Of a DNA stretch of 64,000 bases, positions 31,140 to 42,760 are shown piece after piece (the stretch's first letter is position 1; the number at the start of each line of letters is the position of its first letter). Source of the DNA: Scylla paramamosain (taxonomy: Eukaryota; Arthropoda; Malacostraca; Decapoda; Portunidae); contig NC_087151.1 in assembly GCF_035594125.1 (NCBI RefSeq), positions 24,148,021 through 24,212,020 of the forward strand. Reading direction: 5' to 3'. Made by a program: the position numbers and the translations under genes. The notes under the pieces were generated by a model, which was not told the origin of the DNA, did no database searches, and was given only the letters and a program-made list of their open reading frames with translations.

Positions 31140-33520
31140 TTTGATACCTTAGAACATAAAAAAAAAAAAAAACATATACACGTTTGTGATTATATCGTTT
31201 CATTATATATGCTAATTTGCATGTATTTGGCAATTTCGTACCTAACAAGTTGAAAAACAATTAAAAATCATGCTTTTGGAAATTTATTTATTTATTTATT
31301 TTTTTTTTTTTTTTTTGTACCTAACAAACTGAAAATACTTAAAGCACACATTTTTTTTTTTTCAAAAATGTTATTCTGTTTCCCCAAGTACAAGCCCAAA
31401 AAGTAAAAGACATTAAGAGAAGCGAATTATACGCATTTTTTTTTTTTTTTTTTACTTCTTAGGTACAAAAATGCGAAAAGGCGTTAATAGCACTCTATAT
31501 GGAGAAACGAAACAACATTGACAAAAACTTTTTTTGTGTGTGTGTGTGTTCTTGAACTATTTAAGTATAAAAACGCTAAAGCTCAAATAACCCTTTATGG
31601 AGAAACAAAAGACATTCAGATAAGAGACATTTCAGATATGAGAGTTTTGAGCTTCTTAAGTACCAAAACGCGAAATCGCATCAGTAACACCCTATATCGA
31701 GAAAAAGAACATAACCAAAAACTTGAATTTCAAGTGTTTTTCTTTTTTAGGTACCAAAAAACGGAAAAATGCTTGCAAAGTCAATTATATTAAGACATGA
31801 AATGACATTACTAGAAACATATTTTAAGCATTTTGTGCATGTTAAGCTTTAAAACTCTAAGAACAAACAAAAAGTATGGAAAGCACCCAATATGGGAATA
31901 GAAAAGAACTTTACCAAAAACTTATCTTTTTCGGCTTCTTACGTACCAAAACGCTAAAACGCATGCAAAACACCCTCTAAGAAGAAATAGAATAATAATA
32001 CCAAAATAAAATAAAAAAATTGAGTGTTTTGAGCTTGTTACGTACAAAAACGCCAAAATACATGGAAAGTACACTATATGAGGAAACGAAAGAATATTAT
32101 GAGAAACGTTTATTATGAGTGTTTTTTACCTTCTTATGTAACAAAACGTGATAAAACATGAATAGCACTCTAAATGGAGAAACTGAACATTACTAAAACA
32201 TTTATTTTAGTGTATTTCACATGATTTAGGTACCAAAACGCCAAAATGCATGCAAAGCACTCTATATGGCGAAAAGAAACAACATTTCCAGAAAAGTGTC
32301 TTTCAAGTGTTCATGAGCGTGTTAGGCAGCAAAACGCTTAAAAAAAAATGGAAAACATTTTATATGGAAAAAGAAAACAAGATTACTAAAATCATGTCTT
32401 TTGAGTGTTTTCAACTATTAATGTACCAAAACGATAAAACGCAGAGAAAACATATCTTATGGGAAAACACAATAACGTTACAAAAAAAAAAGTATTTTGA
32501 GTGTTTTTCCTCATGTTACGTACAAAAAACGCGAAAAAATGTGTAGAAAGTATCCTATATGGGGAAACGAAAGGACATTATTAGAACCGTTTATTATTAG
32601 TGTTTTTTTTAAGATACCAAAACTCGAGACCACATGACACTCTATATAGAGAAACAGAACATTAACAAAAACGTTTATTTTAAATGTATATCACATCTTT
32701 AGGTATCAAACAACCAAAATGCATACAAAGCACATTAACTGGAGAAAGGAAACGAGATTTAAAAAAAAAAAACATATCTTTGACGAGTGTGCTAAGCACC
32801 ATATCGCTAAAAAGCATGGAAAGGAACCTCTATGGGAAAAGAAAACAACATTACAAATATCGACTTTTTTTTCAGTCTTTTGAGGTACTTACGTACCAGA
32901 ACGCTAAAACGGATGGAAAACAAGCTTTTATGGCGAAACAGAATAACATTACTGAAAATCAATACCTTGTGTGTTTTTTTAGCTTGTTACGTAGAAAAAG
33001 TTATAATGCATGCAAAATACTCTACATGGGGAAATGAAAAGACATTACGAGAAACGTGTATTATGAATTTTTGGGCTTTTTAGGTAACAAAATGCTAAAA
33101 CGCATGAGTAGGACTTTATACGGAGAAAAAAGAACAACGCTACAAAAAAGAGTATTTTGAGGGCATTTCACATTGTTAGGTATCAAAAGGCCAAAATGCA
33201 TGTAAAGCACTTTATAAGGAAAAGAAATTTCCACAAACGTGTCTTTTGACTGTTTATGAGCGTGCTAGGCACCAAAATGATAAAAACATGGAAAACACCC
33301 TATATGGGAAAACAAAATATCATTACCAAAAACGATTCTTTTCATTTTTTTTTAGCTACTTTCGTAGGAAACGCATGAAAACACCTCTTATGTGCAATAA
33401 TAAAATTAATTTACCAAAATCGTGTATTTTGAGTGTTTTTCAGCTTGTTACGTAGAGAAATACCAAAAAGCATGCAAACTACTGCATATAGGGCAATGAA
33501 AAGACATTATCAGAATCATG

Positions 33521-33522
<2 letters not shown>

Positions 33523-33590
<68 letters not shown>
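33523..33590. repeat. (ATT)n microsatellite
   Basis: About 68 bp of ATT repeat replacing part of a satellite monomer in the left-only segment. Confidence 0.96.
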
Positions 33591-36061
33591 GGTAAGAAAA
33601 CGCGAAAACTGTTAATAGCACTCTATATGGAGAAAAGGAAAAAACATTACGAAAAACGTGTATTTTTATTGTTTTTTACATTGTTAGGTACCAAAACGCA
33701 GAAATGTATGCAAAAATGTATGTAGAAATGCATCCCCTTATATGGGGAAAAGAAAAGACATTACAAGAAACGTATCTGTTGAGTGTTTTCCTGGATATTA
33801 GGCACCAAAACGCTAAACAGCATGGAAAGCACAATATATGGAATCAGAAAACAACCTAACTAAAAACAAGTATTTTGTTTTTAACTACTTACGTAGAAAA
33901 ACAACAAAATATAATGGAAAGGACATTACGAGAACCGTGTATTTTGAGTGTTTTCAGCTTCTTAGGCACCAAAAATGCTAAAATGCATAAATAGCACTTT
34001 ATAAGGAGAAAGAGAACATTACTAAAAACGTCTATTTTGAGCATGTTTTTCATTCTTAGGTACGAAAACGCCAAAATCCACGCTAAACGCACTATATGGG
34101 GAAAGGCAACGAGATTTGGAAAAAAAACATGTCTTTTGAGTATTTATGAGCGTGCTACGAACCATAACGCTAAAAAGTATGGAAAGCAAACTATATGGGA
34201 AAACAAACCAACATTACCAAAAAAAGTCAGTAGTTTTTGAGCCAAAACGCTAAGACGTTTGTAAACCACCCTTTATAAGGAAAAACAAACTATTACAAAA
34301 ATATTAGTAATCTGAGTTTTTGAGCTTGTTACGTAGAAAAATGCCAAAATGCGTCCAAAGTATCCTGTATAAGGAAACGAAATGACATTACGACAAACAT
34401 GTATTATAATTTTTTTCTTACATATCTAAACATTAAAATGCATGAAAAGCACTCTATATTTTAGGTATCAAAGCACTAATACGGATGAATAGCATTCCAT
34501 ATGTAGAAACAAAACAATATTACCAAAAACGTGCATTTTTAAGTGTTTTTTTAACATTGATAGGTACCAAAATGCGAAAATGCATAAATAGCACCTTATA
34601 TGGGGAAAGGAAACAAGATTTCCAGAAACGTGTCTTTTGAGTGGTTATGAGCGTGCTAGGCACTAAAATGCTAAAAAGTATAGAAAACACCTTATAAGGG
34701 AAAGGAAAAAAACATTGCCGAAAACGTGTCTTTTGAGTGTTTTTGAGGTGCATACTGAGCTAATACTCATGCAAAACACCTTTTATGGGGGAAACACAAT
34801 AACTTTACTAAAAAGTTTATTTTGAGGGTTTTTTTTTAGCTTATTACGTAAAAAAGCAAAAATGCATGTAAAATACACTAAACGGAATAACGAAAAGACA
34901 TTACAAGAAACTTTTATTATGAGAGTTTTAAGCTTCTTAGGTACCAAAATGTTAAAACGCACGATTAGCACTCTATTTTGGAGAAAAAGGACACTTCCAA
35001 AAACGTGTTTTTTTTCAGAGTTTTTCACATTGATACCAAAACGCAAAAAGCATTAAATGCCCCCTATATGGAGAAACCAAGAGACATTACAAGAAACGTG
35101 TCTTTTCACTGTTTTTTTTTTTTTTGTGTTAGGTACCAAAAAACGGTAAAAATCATGGAAAACACAAATACAAAACATTAAGTGTGTCTTAGGACAATTT
35201 TTTTTCTTCTTACATACCAAAACGCTGAAAGGCATGGCTAAGGAGAATTACATTACCAAAAAAACAAGTATTTCTAGCTTTTTAAGGTTGTTATATGGGG
35301 AAAAGAAAAGACATTATGAGAAACATGTATTATGAGAGTTTTTGAGTTTCTTAGGTACCAAAACTCGAAAACGCATGAATAGCGCTCTGGTGAAAAGAAC
35401 AATATTACAAAATATGAATATACCAAGTGTATTTCACATTTTTAGATGCCATAACGCTAAAATACATACAAATCACAATATATGAGGAAAAGAAACGACA
35501 TTTCCAGAAACGTGTCAGAGACGTTTCAACAGCATTACCAAAACGGGTATTTTTTAAGTGTTTTGAGCTTGTTACGTACATAAATGCCAAAAAATATGGA
35601 ATTACACTATATGGGGAAAGGAAAGGACCTTACAAAAACCGTGTCGTATGAATGTTTTTGAGCTTTTTAGGTAGCATAACTCGAAAACGCATGAATAGCA
35701 TTCTATATGGAGAAATATAACATTACCAAAAACACGTATTTTGACTGTAATTCACATTTTTATGTACCAAAACGCCAAAATGCACGCAAAACACCCTTTA
35801 TAATAAAAAGAAACGAGATTTATAAAACCTGCCTTTTGCGTATTTATAAACGTGCTAGTCACTATAACGCTAAAAAAAAAAAAAAAAGCATGGCAAGAAC
35901 CTAATATTGGAAAACAAAACATTACGAAACACGTTTCTTTTCATAGTTTATGATCTACTTACAAGTCAAAACGTTAAAGCCAATGTAAAAAAAAATCTCT
36001 ATGAATGAAAATAACATTACAAAAAACAAGTATTTTGAGTGTTTTTTTTTTTTACTTTTTA

Positions 36062-36092
36062 CTTAGAAAAATGCAAAATGCATTTTTCTAAG
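36062..36092. repeat. Perfect 14-bp inverted repeat with 3-base spacer
   Basis: Arms 36062-36075 and 36079-36092 (arm CTTAGAAAAATGCA) are exact reverse complements. Related fold-back pieces of the same words continue to about 36170. Confidence 0.9.
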
Positions 36093-36939
36093 GAAAAATC
36101 CAAAATCGTTTTCTATTTTTGCTTAGAATTTTTTTTACTTTTTGCATTTGCCCAAAATGCAAAAAAAATATTTTATTGAAAAAAACACAATAACATTAAC
36201 AAAAACAAGTTATTTGAGTGTTTTTAACCTTGTTATGGACAAAAAAAAAAAATGCATGGAAAGTACCTTACATAGGGAAACAAAAGGACACTATGAGAAA
36301 CGTTTGTTATGAGTGTTTTTGATCTTCTTGATATTAAAACTTGAAACAGCATGAATAGCACTCAATATGGAGAAAGATAACAAAATTACGAAAAATATGT
36401 GTTTTGAGTGTATTTCACATTACTAGGTACCAAACCGCCAGCATATACGGAAAGCACACTATATGGGGAAACGAAACGACTTTAAAATAAAAAAAAAATG
36501 TCTTTTAAATATTTATGAGTACGTGGTAGCCACCATAACCCTAAAAAGCATGGAAACACCTTATATGAGAAAACAAAACAACTTTACCAAAAAGTTTTCT
36601 TTTTAGTGTTTTTTTTTTTAGCTACTTACATAGCAAAAAGCTGAAACGCATGCAAAACACCCTTTAAGGAGAAACAGAAAAACATTACCAAAAATAAAGG
36701 AGGAGGCAGTAGGCACCTGCCGAATCGATAATTACTCACAGTGAGGTCTAAAGCACAGTTCATGGGGTGCTGTGAACTTATCATTAAACCCAGCAGTGAC
36801 CTCACTGAACGTTTCCCTTTGTGTCTCATAACACAAGGGGGCAGTCACAGCCTGCCCTCTAAAGACAACTCTCTTCCTCCACACAAAACTACAAGCACCT
36901 AATAACACACACACCCTTCTCAAAAATTTTAAAATCATC

Positions 36940-37860
36940 ATGGCGACTCCTATACCATCCTCGGAGTCCTCATCTGGGGAGCGGACCATAAATGTCCCCA
37001 GGTCAGACTGCCTTTCTGTCGACGACCCTAAGTGTCTTGACACCGCCCTCAACTTTTTCTTCATTAACTTCTGCAACATTCGCTGTCTAAGATCTAATTT
37101 TCAGTCTGTAGAACACCACCTCTCCTCTTCTAATCCTCATCTTCTTTTCCTCACTGAAACTCAGGTGTCTGAGGCAACTGACAGTAGCCCCTTTTCTATT
37201 CCCTCCTACTTTCTCTATCCTCATTTTCGATCCAAAGCTGGATGCTGTGTTTATGTGCGCAGTGACTTAACCTACTCTCGTGCCCACACTCTTGAATCTT
37301 CCGAGTTTTCCACCATCTGGCTACGACTACAGAGTCACTCTCAAACTAAATTTATCTGTGCTGTATACCTCTCACCTAACTCCTCTAACTATAAAAAATT
37401 CTTTGACTATTTAACACCAAAATTAAGCACATTCTGACTCTCTTCCCTTTTGCAGAGATCTCCATTCTTGGAGACTTCAATGTTCACCACCAGCTTTGGC
37501 TTTCCTCTCCCTTCACTGACCATCCTGGTGAACTAGCCTTCAACTTTGCTATACTCCATGACCTAGAGCAATTGGTGCAACACCCTACTCGTATTCCTGA
37601 CCGTTTTGGAGATACGCCCAACATTCTTGACCTTCTCCTGACTTCTAATCTTTCTGCTTATACTGTCACCCTTTCTTCTCCGCTGGGCTCCTCCGATCAC
37701 AATCTCATATCTGTATCTATCGCTCCAATCCCTCCTTAGGATCCTCTTAAGCGAAGGTGCCTCTAGCGTTTTGCCTCTGCTAGTTGGGGGGACCTGAGGA
37801 GGTATTTTTCTGACTTTCCTTGGAATGACTACTGCTTCCGTGTCAGAGACCCGTCTTTGT
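36940..37860 (+). pseudogene. Endonuclease domain, copy 4L, frameshifted
   Basis: The ATG at 36940 (context ATCATCATGG) opens 165 codons: a short polar N-terminus, then FFINFCNIR (metal-binding Asn region), FLTETQV (conserved Glu), [27 protein letters not shown], and a stop at 37437 after a lost base. The remainder is still readable in other frames: the catalytic GDFN region near 37470 and SDHNLIS near 37695. The intact frame in copy 4R, of the same origin, shows what was lost. By family knowledge this domain nicks the insertion site. Confidence 0.88.
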
Positions 37861-38059
37861 GTGCTGAGCACATAACAGGGGTAATAGTGTCTGGCATGGA
37901 GACGTACATTCCTCACTCTTTTTCTCGACCTAAACCTTTCAAACCTTGGTTTAACACAGCTTGTTTTCGTGCTATACATGGTAATGAGGTGGCCCACAAA
38001 AGGTACTTAAGCCTTCCATCACAAGATCTAACTCCTCTCGTAACTTCTGGCATCTAGCC

Positions 38060-38906
38060 AAAAATATCTCCAATAACTTTGCTTCTTCTTCTTTCCCTCC
38101 TTTATTTCAACTACATGGCACCACTGCTATCACATGGGCATCTATTTCTAAAGCTGAACTCTTCGCTCAAACTTTTGCTAAAAACTCTACCTTGGACGAT
38201 TCAGGGCTTGTTCCTCCCTCTCCTCCACCCTCTGACTACTTCATGCTACCTATTAAAATTCTTCGCAATGATATTTTCCATGCCCTTGCTGGCCTAAACC
38301 TTCGGAAGGCTTATGGACCTGATGGGGTCCCTCCTATTGTTCTCCGAAACTGTGCCTCAGTGCTTGCACTTTGCCTAGTTGAACTCTTTCAGCTCTGTCT
38401 GTCAAAATCTACCTTTCCTTCTTGCTGGAAGTTTGCCTACATTCAACCTGTTCCTAAAAAGGGTGACCGTTCTAATCCCTCAAACTACCGTCCTATTGCT
38501 TTAATTTCCTGCCTATCTAAAGATTTTAAATCTGTCCTCAACAGAAAGATTCTTAAACATCTATCACTTCACAAACTTCCTTCTAATCACCAGTATGGGT
38601 TCTGTCAAGGCCACTCTACTGGTGATCTTCTGGCTTTCCTTACTGAGTCTCTTTTAGATATTTTGGTGAAACTTTTGTTGTTGCCTTGGACATATCAAAA
38701 GCTTTTTGATAGAGTCTGGCACAAAGATTTGATTTCCAAACTACCCTCCTACGGCTTCTATTCTTCTCTCTGTAACTTCATCTTAAGTTTCCTTTCTGAT
38801 CGTTCTATTGCTGCTGTGGTAGACGGTCACTGTTCTTCTCCTAAATCTATTAACAGTGGTGTTCCTTATGATTCTGTCCTGTCACCCACTCTCTTCTTAT
38901 TATTCA
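38060..38906 (+). pseudogene. Reverse transcriptase N-terminal half, copy 4L
   Basis: A frame from 38192 is open for 250 codons: ALAGLNLRKAYGPDGVPP near 38285, STFPSCWKFAYIQPVPKK near 38410, NYRPIALISCLS near 38485, FDRVWHKDLISKLP near 38705 (motif A region) and FLSDRSIAAVVDGHCSS near 38790. It ends just before the catalytic YADD box because the element is cut at 38906; the last codons of the frame are in foreign sequence. Motif B reads GVPYDSVLSPT, where relatives have a Gln/Lys-Gly pair. Without the catalytic box it cannot act as a polymerase. Confidence 0.88.
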
Positions 38907-39195
38907 CACCAGATTTGACCCTCATGCTGTGGGCTGAAAGGTAGTGAATGAAATCGTCCTTATTGGTGGGTTTTCTGTAAACAGAAAAACTGACTCCTTC
39001 TTCTTCTCCCCAGATTACCGTATCTTGGAAAGGTAATCTATTTATTGTCATGTTCCTCTTCCACCGTAAATTGGATATCCTTATGGACTTTGTTAATCAA
39101 TGTTAACTTAATATTTATATTCGTGCCCTTTGGGACTATAACTAGCACATCATCAACATTCCTAAGCCATGTTGAGCCTCTACTCATTATTCACA
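38907..39195 (-). mobile_element. Penelope-like element fragment at the palindrome centre
   Basis: On the minus strand this encodes a piece of a Penelope-type reverse transcriptase: VDDVLVIVPKGTN near 39155, then a frame change, then LPFQDTVIW near 39035, FSVYRKPTNKDDFIHYLSAH near 38980, and RVKSG near 38920. VDD is the catalytic Asp pair of the RT. The VYRKPT block and the following HY..H..R.K.G pattern are characteristic of Penelope-like elements as I know them. The GIY-YIG endonuclease part is absent. A 10-bp direct repeat ATTATTCACA lies at both borders (38899-38908 and 39186-39195). Confidence 0.8.
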
Positions 39196-39902
39196 TAAAC
39201 TCAAAAAACTTTCATAATACACGTTTCTCGTAATGTTCTTTCCTTTCTCCATATATTGTATTTTCCATGCATTTTGGCGTTTTTGTACGTAACAAGCTGA
39301 AAAAACACTCAAAATTCACGTAATTGGTAAAGTTATTGTGTTTCTCCGTAAAAGGTGTTTTCCCTGCGTTTTAGCGTTTTAGTAAGTACCTCAAAAACAC
39401 TTTAAAAAACACGTTTTTGCTTAGGTTGTTTTGTTTTCTTATGTAGGCTGATTGCCATGTTTTTTTTTTTTAAGCGTCTTGGTGCCTAACACGCTCAAAA
39501 ACACTCAAAAGACACGTTTCTGAAAATGTCGTTTCCTTTCCCCATCGAGGGTGCTATACATGCATTTTGGTGGTTTGGTATCTAATAATGTGAAATATTC
39601 TCAAAAAAACACATTTGTCGTAATGTTGTTCTATTTCTCCATATAGAGTTCTATTAACGCATTTTAACATTTTGGTACATTAGAAACACTCATAATACAT
39701 GTTTCTCGTAATGTCATTTCATTTTCCCATATAGGATATTTTGCATGCAGTTGGGTGTTTTTCAATGTAAGAAGCTCAAAAACACTCAAAATACTTGTTT
39801 TCGGTAATGTTATTCTGTTTAATCATGAATGGTGTTTTACATACGTTTTAGCGTTTATGTACGCAAGAAGTTCAAGAACAAACTAAAAAAAAATGTTAGC
39901 AA
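39196..39902 (-). repeat. Satellite in the spacer, minus orientation
   Basis: About seven monomers, whose order (GTACGTAACAAGCTG, then AAGTACCTC, then GTGCCTAACACGCTC, and so on) matches the 5-monomer type. It lies between the Penelope-like fragment and the truncated 3' side of copy 4R. No gene seen. Confidence 0.8.
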
Positions 39903-41264
39903 GTTAGCAAGATCAGAAGAGCAGTTAGCATGAAAATAGTGGTAGAAGATAGCTAGAGATGCAACATTGCGGCGGTGAGAGAGAGGCTGAAGACAGTCAT
40001 TTAGAGGAGAGGAGTTGAGACGAAACGCTGTTGATTCCACCCTGTCTAAAAGAGCAGTATGAGTGGAACCCCTCAAGACATGTGAAGCATACTCCATACA
40101 TGTACGGATAAGAGTTAGCAGCTGGGGGGGGCGTAAGAAAAACTGGCAGAGACGTCTCAGAACATCTATCTTCATAGAAGCTGTTTTAGCTAGAGATGAA
40201 ATATGAAGATTCCAGTTCAGATTATAAGTAAAGGACAGACCGAGGATGTTCAGTGTAGAAGAGGGGGACAGTTGAGTGTCATTGAAGATGAAGGGATAGT
40301 TGTCAGGAAGGTTGTGTCGAGTTGATAGATGAAGGAATTGAAGTTTTGAGGCATTGAACAATACCAAGTTTGCTCTGCCACAATCAGAAATTATAGAAAG
40401 ATCAGAAATCAAGCATTCTGTGGCTTCCGCGCGTGAAATATTTACCACCTGAAGGGTTGGACGTCTATGAAAAGACGTGGAAAAGTGCATAGTGGTATCA
40501 TCAGCGTAGGAGTGGATAGGACAAGAAGTTTGGTTTAGAAGATCATTAATGAATAATAAGAAGAGAGTGGGTGACAGGACAGAACCCTAAGGAACACCAC
40601 TGTTAATAGATTTAGGAGAAGAACAGTGACCGTCTACCACAACAGCAATAGAACGGTCAGAAAGGAAACTTAAGATGAAGTTATAGAGAGAAGAATAGAA
40701 GCCGTAGGAGGGTAGTTTGGAAATCAAATCTTTGTGCCAGACTCTATCAAAAAGCTTTTGATATGTCCAAGACAACAACAAAAGTTTCACCAAAATATCT
40801 AAAAGAGACTAAGTAAGGAAAGCCAGAAGATCACCAGTAGAGCGGCCTTGACGAAACCCATACTGGTAATTAGATGGAAGTTTGTGAAGTGATAGATGTT
40901 TAAGAATCTTTCTGTTGAGGATAGATTTAAAATCCTTAGATAGGCAGGAAATTAAAGCAATAGGACGGTAGTTTGAGGGATTAGAACGGTCACCCTTTTT
41001 AGGAACAGGTTGAATGTATGCAAACTTCCAGCAAGAAGGAAAGGTAGATTTTGACAGACAGAGCTGAAAGAGTTTGACTAGGCAAAGTGGAAGCACGGAG
41101 GAACAGTTTCGGGGAACAGTAGGAGGGACCCCATCAGGTCCATAAGCCTTCCGAAGGTTTAGGCCAGCAAGGGCATGGAAAACATCATTGCGAAGAATTT
41201 TAATAGGTAGCATGAAGTAGTCAGAGGGTGGAGGAGAGGGAGGAACAAGCCCTGAATCGTCCAA
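39903..41264 (-). pseudogene. Reverse transcriptase domain, copy 4R, with stops
   Basis: Reading leftward in three pieces: GLNLRKAYGPDGVPP to RQGRSTGDLLAFL (41264-40809), KLFDRVWHKDLISKLP to SPKSINSGVP (near 40755-40590), then YADD at 40508-40497, HFSTSFHRRPTLQ and the post-RT tail to RYFHANCSSDL. A stop codon sits in motif B, right after SGVP; a disturbed stretch near 40800 is shared with copy 4L. The tail LARGE open frame (40490-39855) runs out into satellite. Polymerase catalytic residues are retained but the protein is split. Confidence 0.88.
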
Positions 41265-41695
41265 GGTAGAGTTTTTAGCAAATGTTTGAGCGAAGATTTC
41301 AGCTTTAGAAATAGATGTGATAGCAGTGGTGCCATCTAGTTGAAATAAAGAAGGGAAAGAAGAAGAAGCAAAGTTATTGGAGATATTTTTGGCTAGATGC
41401 CAGAAGTTACGAGAGGAGTTAGATCTTGTGATGGAAGGCTTAAGTACCTTTTGTGGGCCACCTCTCTACCATGTATAGCACGAAAACAAGCCGTGTTAAA
41501 CCAAGGTTTGGAAGGTTTAGGTCGAGAAAAAGAGTGAGGAATGTACGCCTCCATGCCAGACACTATCACCCCTGTTATGTGCTCAGCACACAAAGACGGG
41601 TCTCTGACACGGAAGCAGTAGTCATTCCAAGGAAAGTCAGAAAAATACCTCCTCAGGTCCCCCCAACTAGCATAGGCAAAACGCTAGAGGCACCT

Positions 41696-42517
41696 TCACT
41701 TAAGGGGATCCTGAGGAGGGATTGGAGCGATAGGACAAGATATCGATATGAGATTGTGATCGGAGGAGCCCAACGGAGAAGAAAGGGTGACAGCATAAGC
41801 AGAAGGATTAGAGGTCAGGAAAAGATCAAGAATGTTGGGCGTATCTCCAAGACGGTCAGGAATACGAGTAGGGTGTTGCTCCAATTGCTCTAGTTCATGG
41901 AGTATAGCAAAGTTGAAGGCTAGTTCACCAGGATGGTCAGTGAAGAGAGAGGAAAGCCAAAGCTGGTGGTGAACATTGAAGTCTCCAAGAATGGAGATCT
42001 CTGCAAAAGGGAAGAGGGTCAGAATGTGCTCCACTTTGGAAGTTAAATAGTCAAAGAATTTTTTATAGTTAGAGGAGTTAGGTGAGAGGTATACAGCACA
42101 GATAAATTTAGTTTGAGAGTGACTCTGTAGTCGTAGGCAGATGGCGGAAAACTCGGAAGATTCAAGAGCGTGGGCACGAGAGCAGGTTAAGTCATTGCGC
42201 ACGTAAACGCAGCATCCAGCTTTGGATCGAAAATGAGGATAAAGAAAGTAGGAGGGAACAGAAAAGGGGCTACTGTCAGTTGCCTCAAACACCTGAGTTT
42301 CAGTGAGGAAAAGAAGATGAGGTTTAGAAGAGGAGAGGTGGTGTTCTACAGATTGAAAATTAGATCTTAGACCGCGAATGTTGCAGAAGTTAATGAAGAA
42401 TAAGTTGAGGGGGGTATCAAGACACTTAGGCTCGTCGACGGAAAGGCAGTCCGACCTGGGGACATTTATGGTCCGCTCCCCAGATGGGGACTCCGAGGCT
42501 GGTGTAGGAGTCGCCAT
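41696..42517 (-). CDS. Endonuclease domain, uninterrupted frame, copy 4R
   Basis: An ATG at 42517 (preceded by AAAATC, followed by GCG) opens 273 codons, to a stop at 41696. The frame is open further upstream, but the same ATG in copy 4L and the untranslated-looking leader favour this start. After a polar N-terminus of about 40 residues come [14 protein letters not shown] (metal-binding Asn), FLTETQV (Glu), [38 protein letters not shown] (catalytic Asp and Asn) and SSDHNLIS (catalytic Asp-His), so all visible active-site motifs are present. The stop falls right after the domain, where relatives continue into RT. Retrotransposon endonuclease; a transcribed product is possible but not shown. 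Confidence 0.75.
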   Translation of the reverse strand: MATPTPASESPSGERTINVPRSDCLSVDEPKCLDTPLNLFFINFCNIRGLRSNFQSVEHHLSSSKPHLLFLTETQVFEATDSSPFSVPSYFLYPHFRSKAGCCVYVRNDLTCSRAHALESSEFSAICLRLQSHSQTKFICAVYLSPNSSNYKKFFDYLTSKVEHILTLFPFAEISILGDFNVHHQLWLSSLFTDHPGELAFNFAILHELEQLEQHPTRIPDRLGDTPNILDLFLTSNPSAYAVTLSSPLGSSDHNLISISCPIAPIPPQDPLK

Positions 42518-42760
42518 GATTTTTAAATTTTTGGAGTGTAGGGTGTGTGTGTTATTTGGTGCTTGTAGTTTTGTGTGGAGGAAGAGAGTTGTCTTTAGAG
42601 GGCAGGCTGTGACTACCCCCTTGTGTTTGTGACACAAAGGGAAACGTTCAGTGAGGTCACAGCTGGGTTTAATGATAAGTTCACAGCACCCCCTGAACAG
42701 TGTTTTAGACCTCACTGGGAGTAATTATCGTTTCGGCAGGTGTCTACTGCCTCCTCCTCC

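Larger units (their letters stand above)
29936..31391 (-). repeat. Inverted satellite block inside the plus-strand array
   Basis: Monomers read on the minus strand here (TTTGGCGTTTTTGTACTTAA, CTGTTTCTCCAG), with switches near 29935 and 31391. The same block, also opposite to its surroundings, is at 43655-44735 on the other arm, so the inversion predates the duplication. It contains the triple AAGATATCTT motif and a 13-bp snap-back palindrome. Confidence 0.8.
31392..36698 (+). repeat. Satellite array, plus orientation, 5-monomer higher-order type
   Basis: A different higher-order arrangement from the rest of the left arm. The variant carrying TTTCACAT...TTAGGTACC recurs near 32215, 32685, 33163, 33670, 34045, 34545, 35020, 35430 and 36412, most often 470-510 bp apart, about five monomers. 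Up to 32253 it pairs with the right arm; 32254-36698 has no right-arm partner. Contains an ATT tract. No gene seen. Confidence 0.8.
36699..38906 (+). mobile_element. Jockey-like non-LTR retrotransposon, copy 4L (left arm), 5' end present
   Basis: Begins GGAGGAGGCAGTAGG, the same start as copy 4R, so this is probably the true 5' end of the family. About 240 bp of leader precede the first ATG (36940). It is cut off at 38906 shortly after RT motif B, where a Penelope-like fragment begins. It shares with copy 4R a deletion in the linker between the two domains (near 38010) and a disturbed stretch before motif A (near 38650), so the two are duplicates. Only one reading frame for endonuclease plus RT is evident; no separate ORF1 is seen. 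Confidence 0.92.
39903..42760 (-). mobile_element. Jockey-like non-LTR retrotransposon, copy 4R (right arm), most complete copy
   Basis: Minus strand, from the 5' end GGAGGAGG at 42760 to 39903, where the post-RT tail breaks off after the RYFHANCSS-type region. About 380 bp of the family's 3' end are missing. The stretch from 42760 to 40550 pairs with copy 4L; 40549-39903 is in the spacer. A perfect CCTCCTAGGAGG palindrome lies across the 5' junction (42756-42767). Best reference for the family in this window. Confidence 0.92.

Noticed and set aside
28866..33455. Many 60-110 codon frames with similar words (such as KRMENTLYGE, YQNAKMH, LPKTCIL)
   Set aside because: A monomer close to 96 bp is nearly divisible by three, so satellite reads as a 32-residue pseudo-repeat. 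Stops and frameshifts differ between copies and nothing suggests protein-level conservation.
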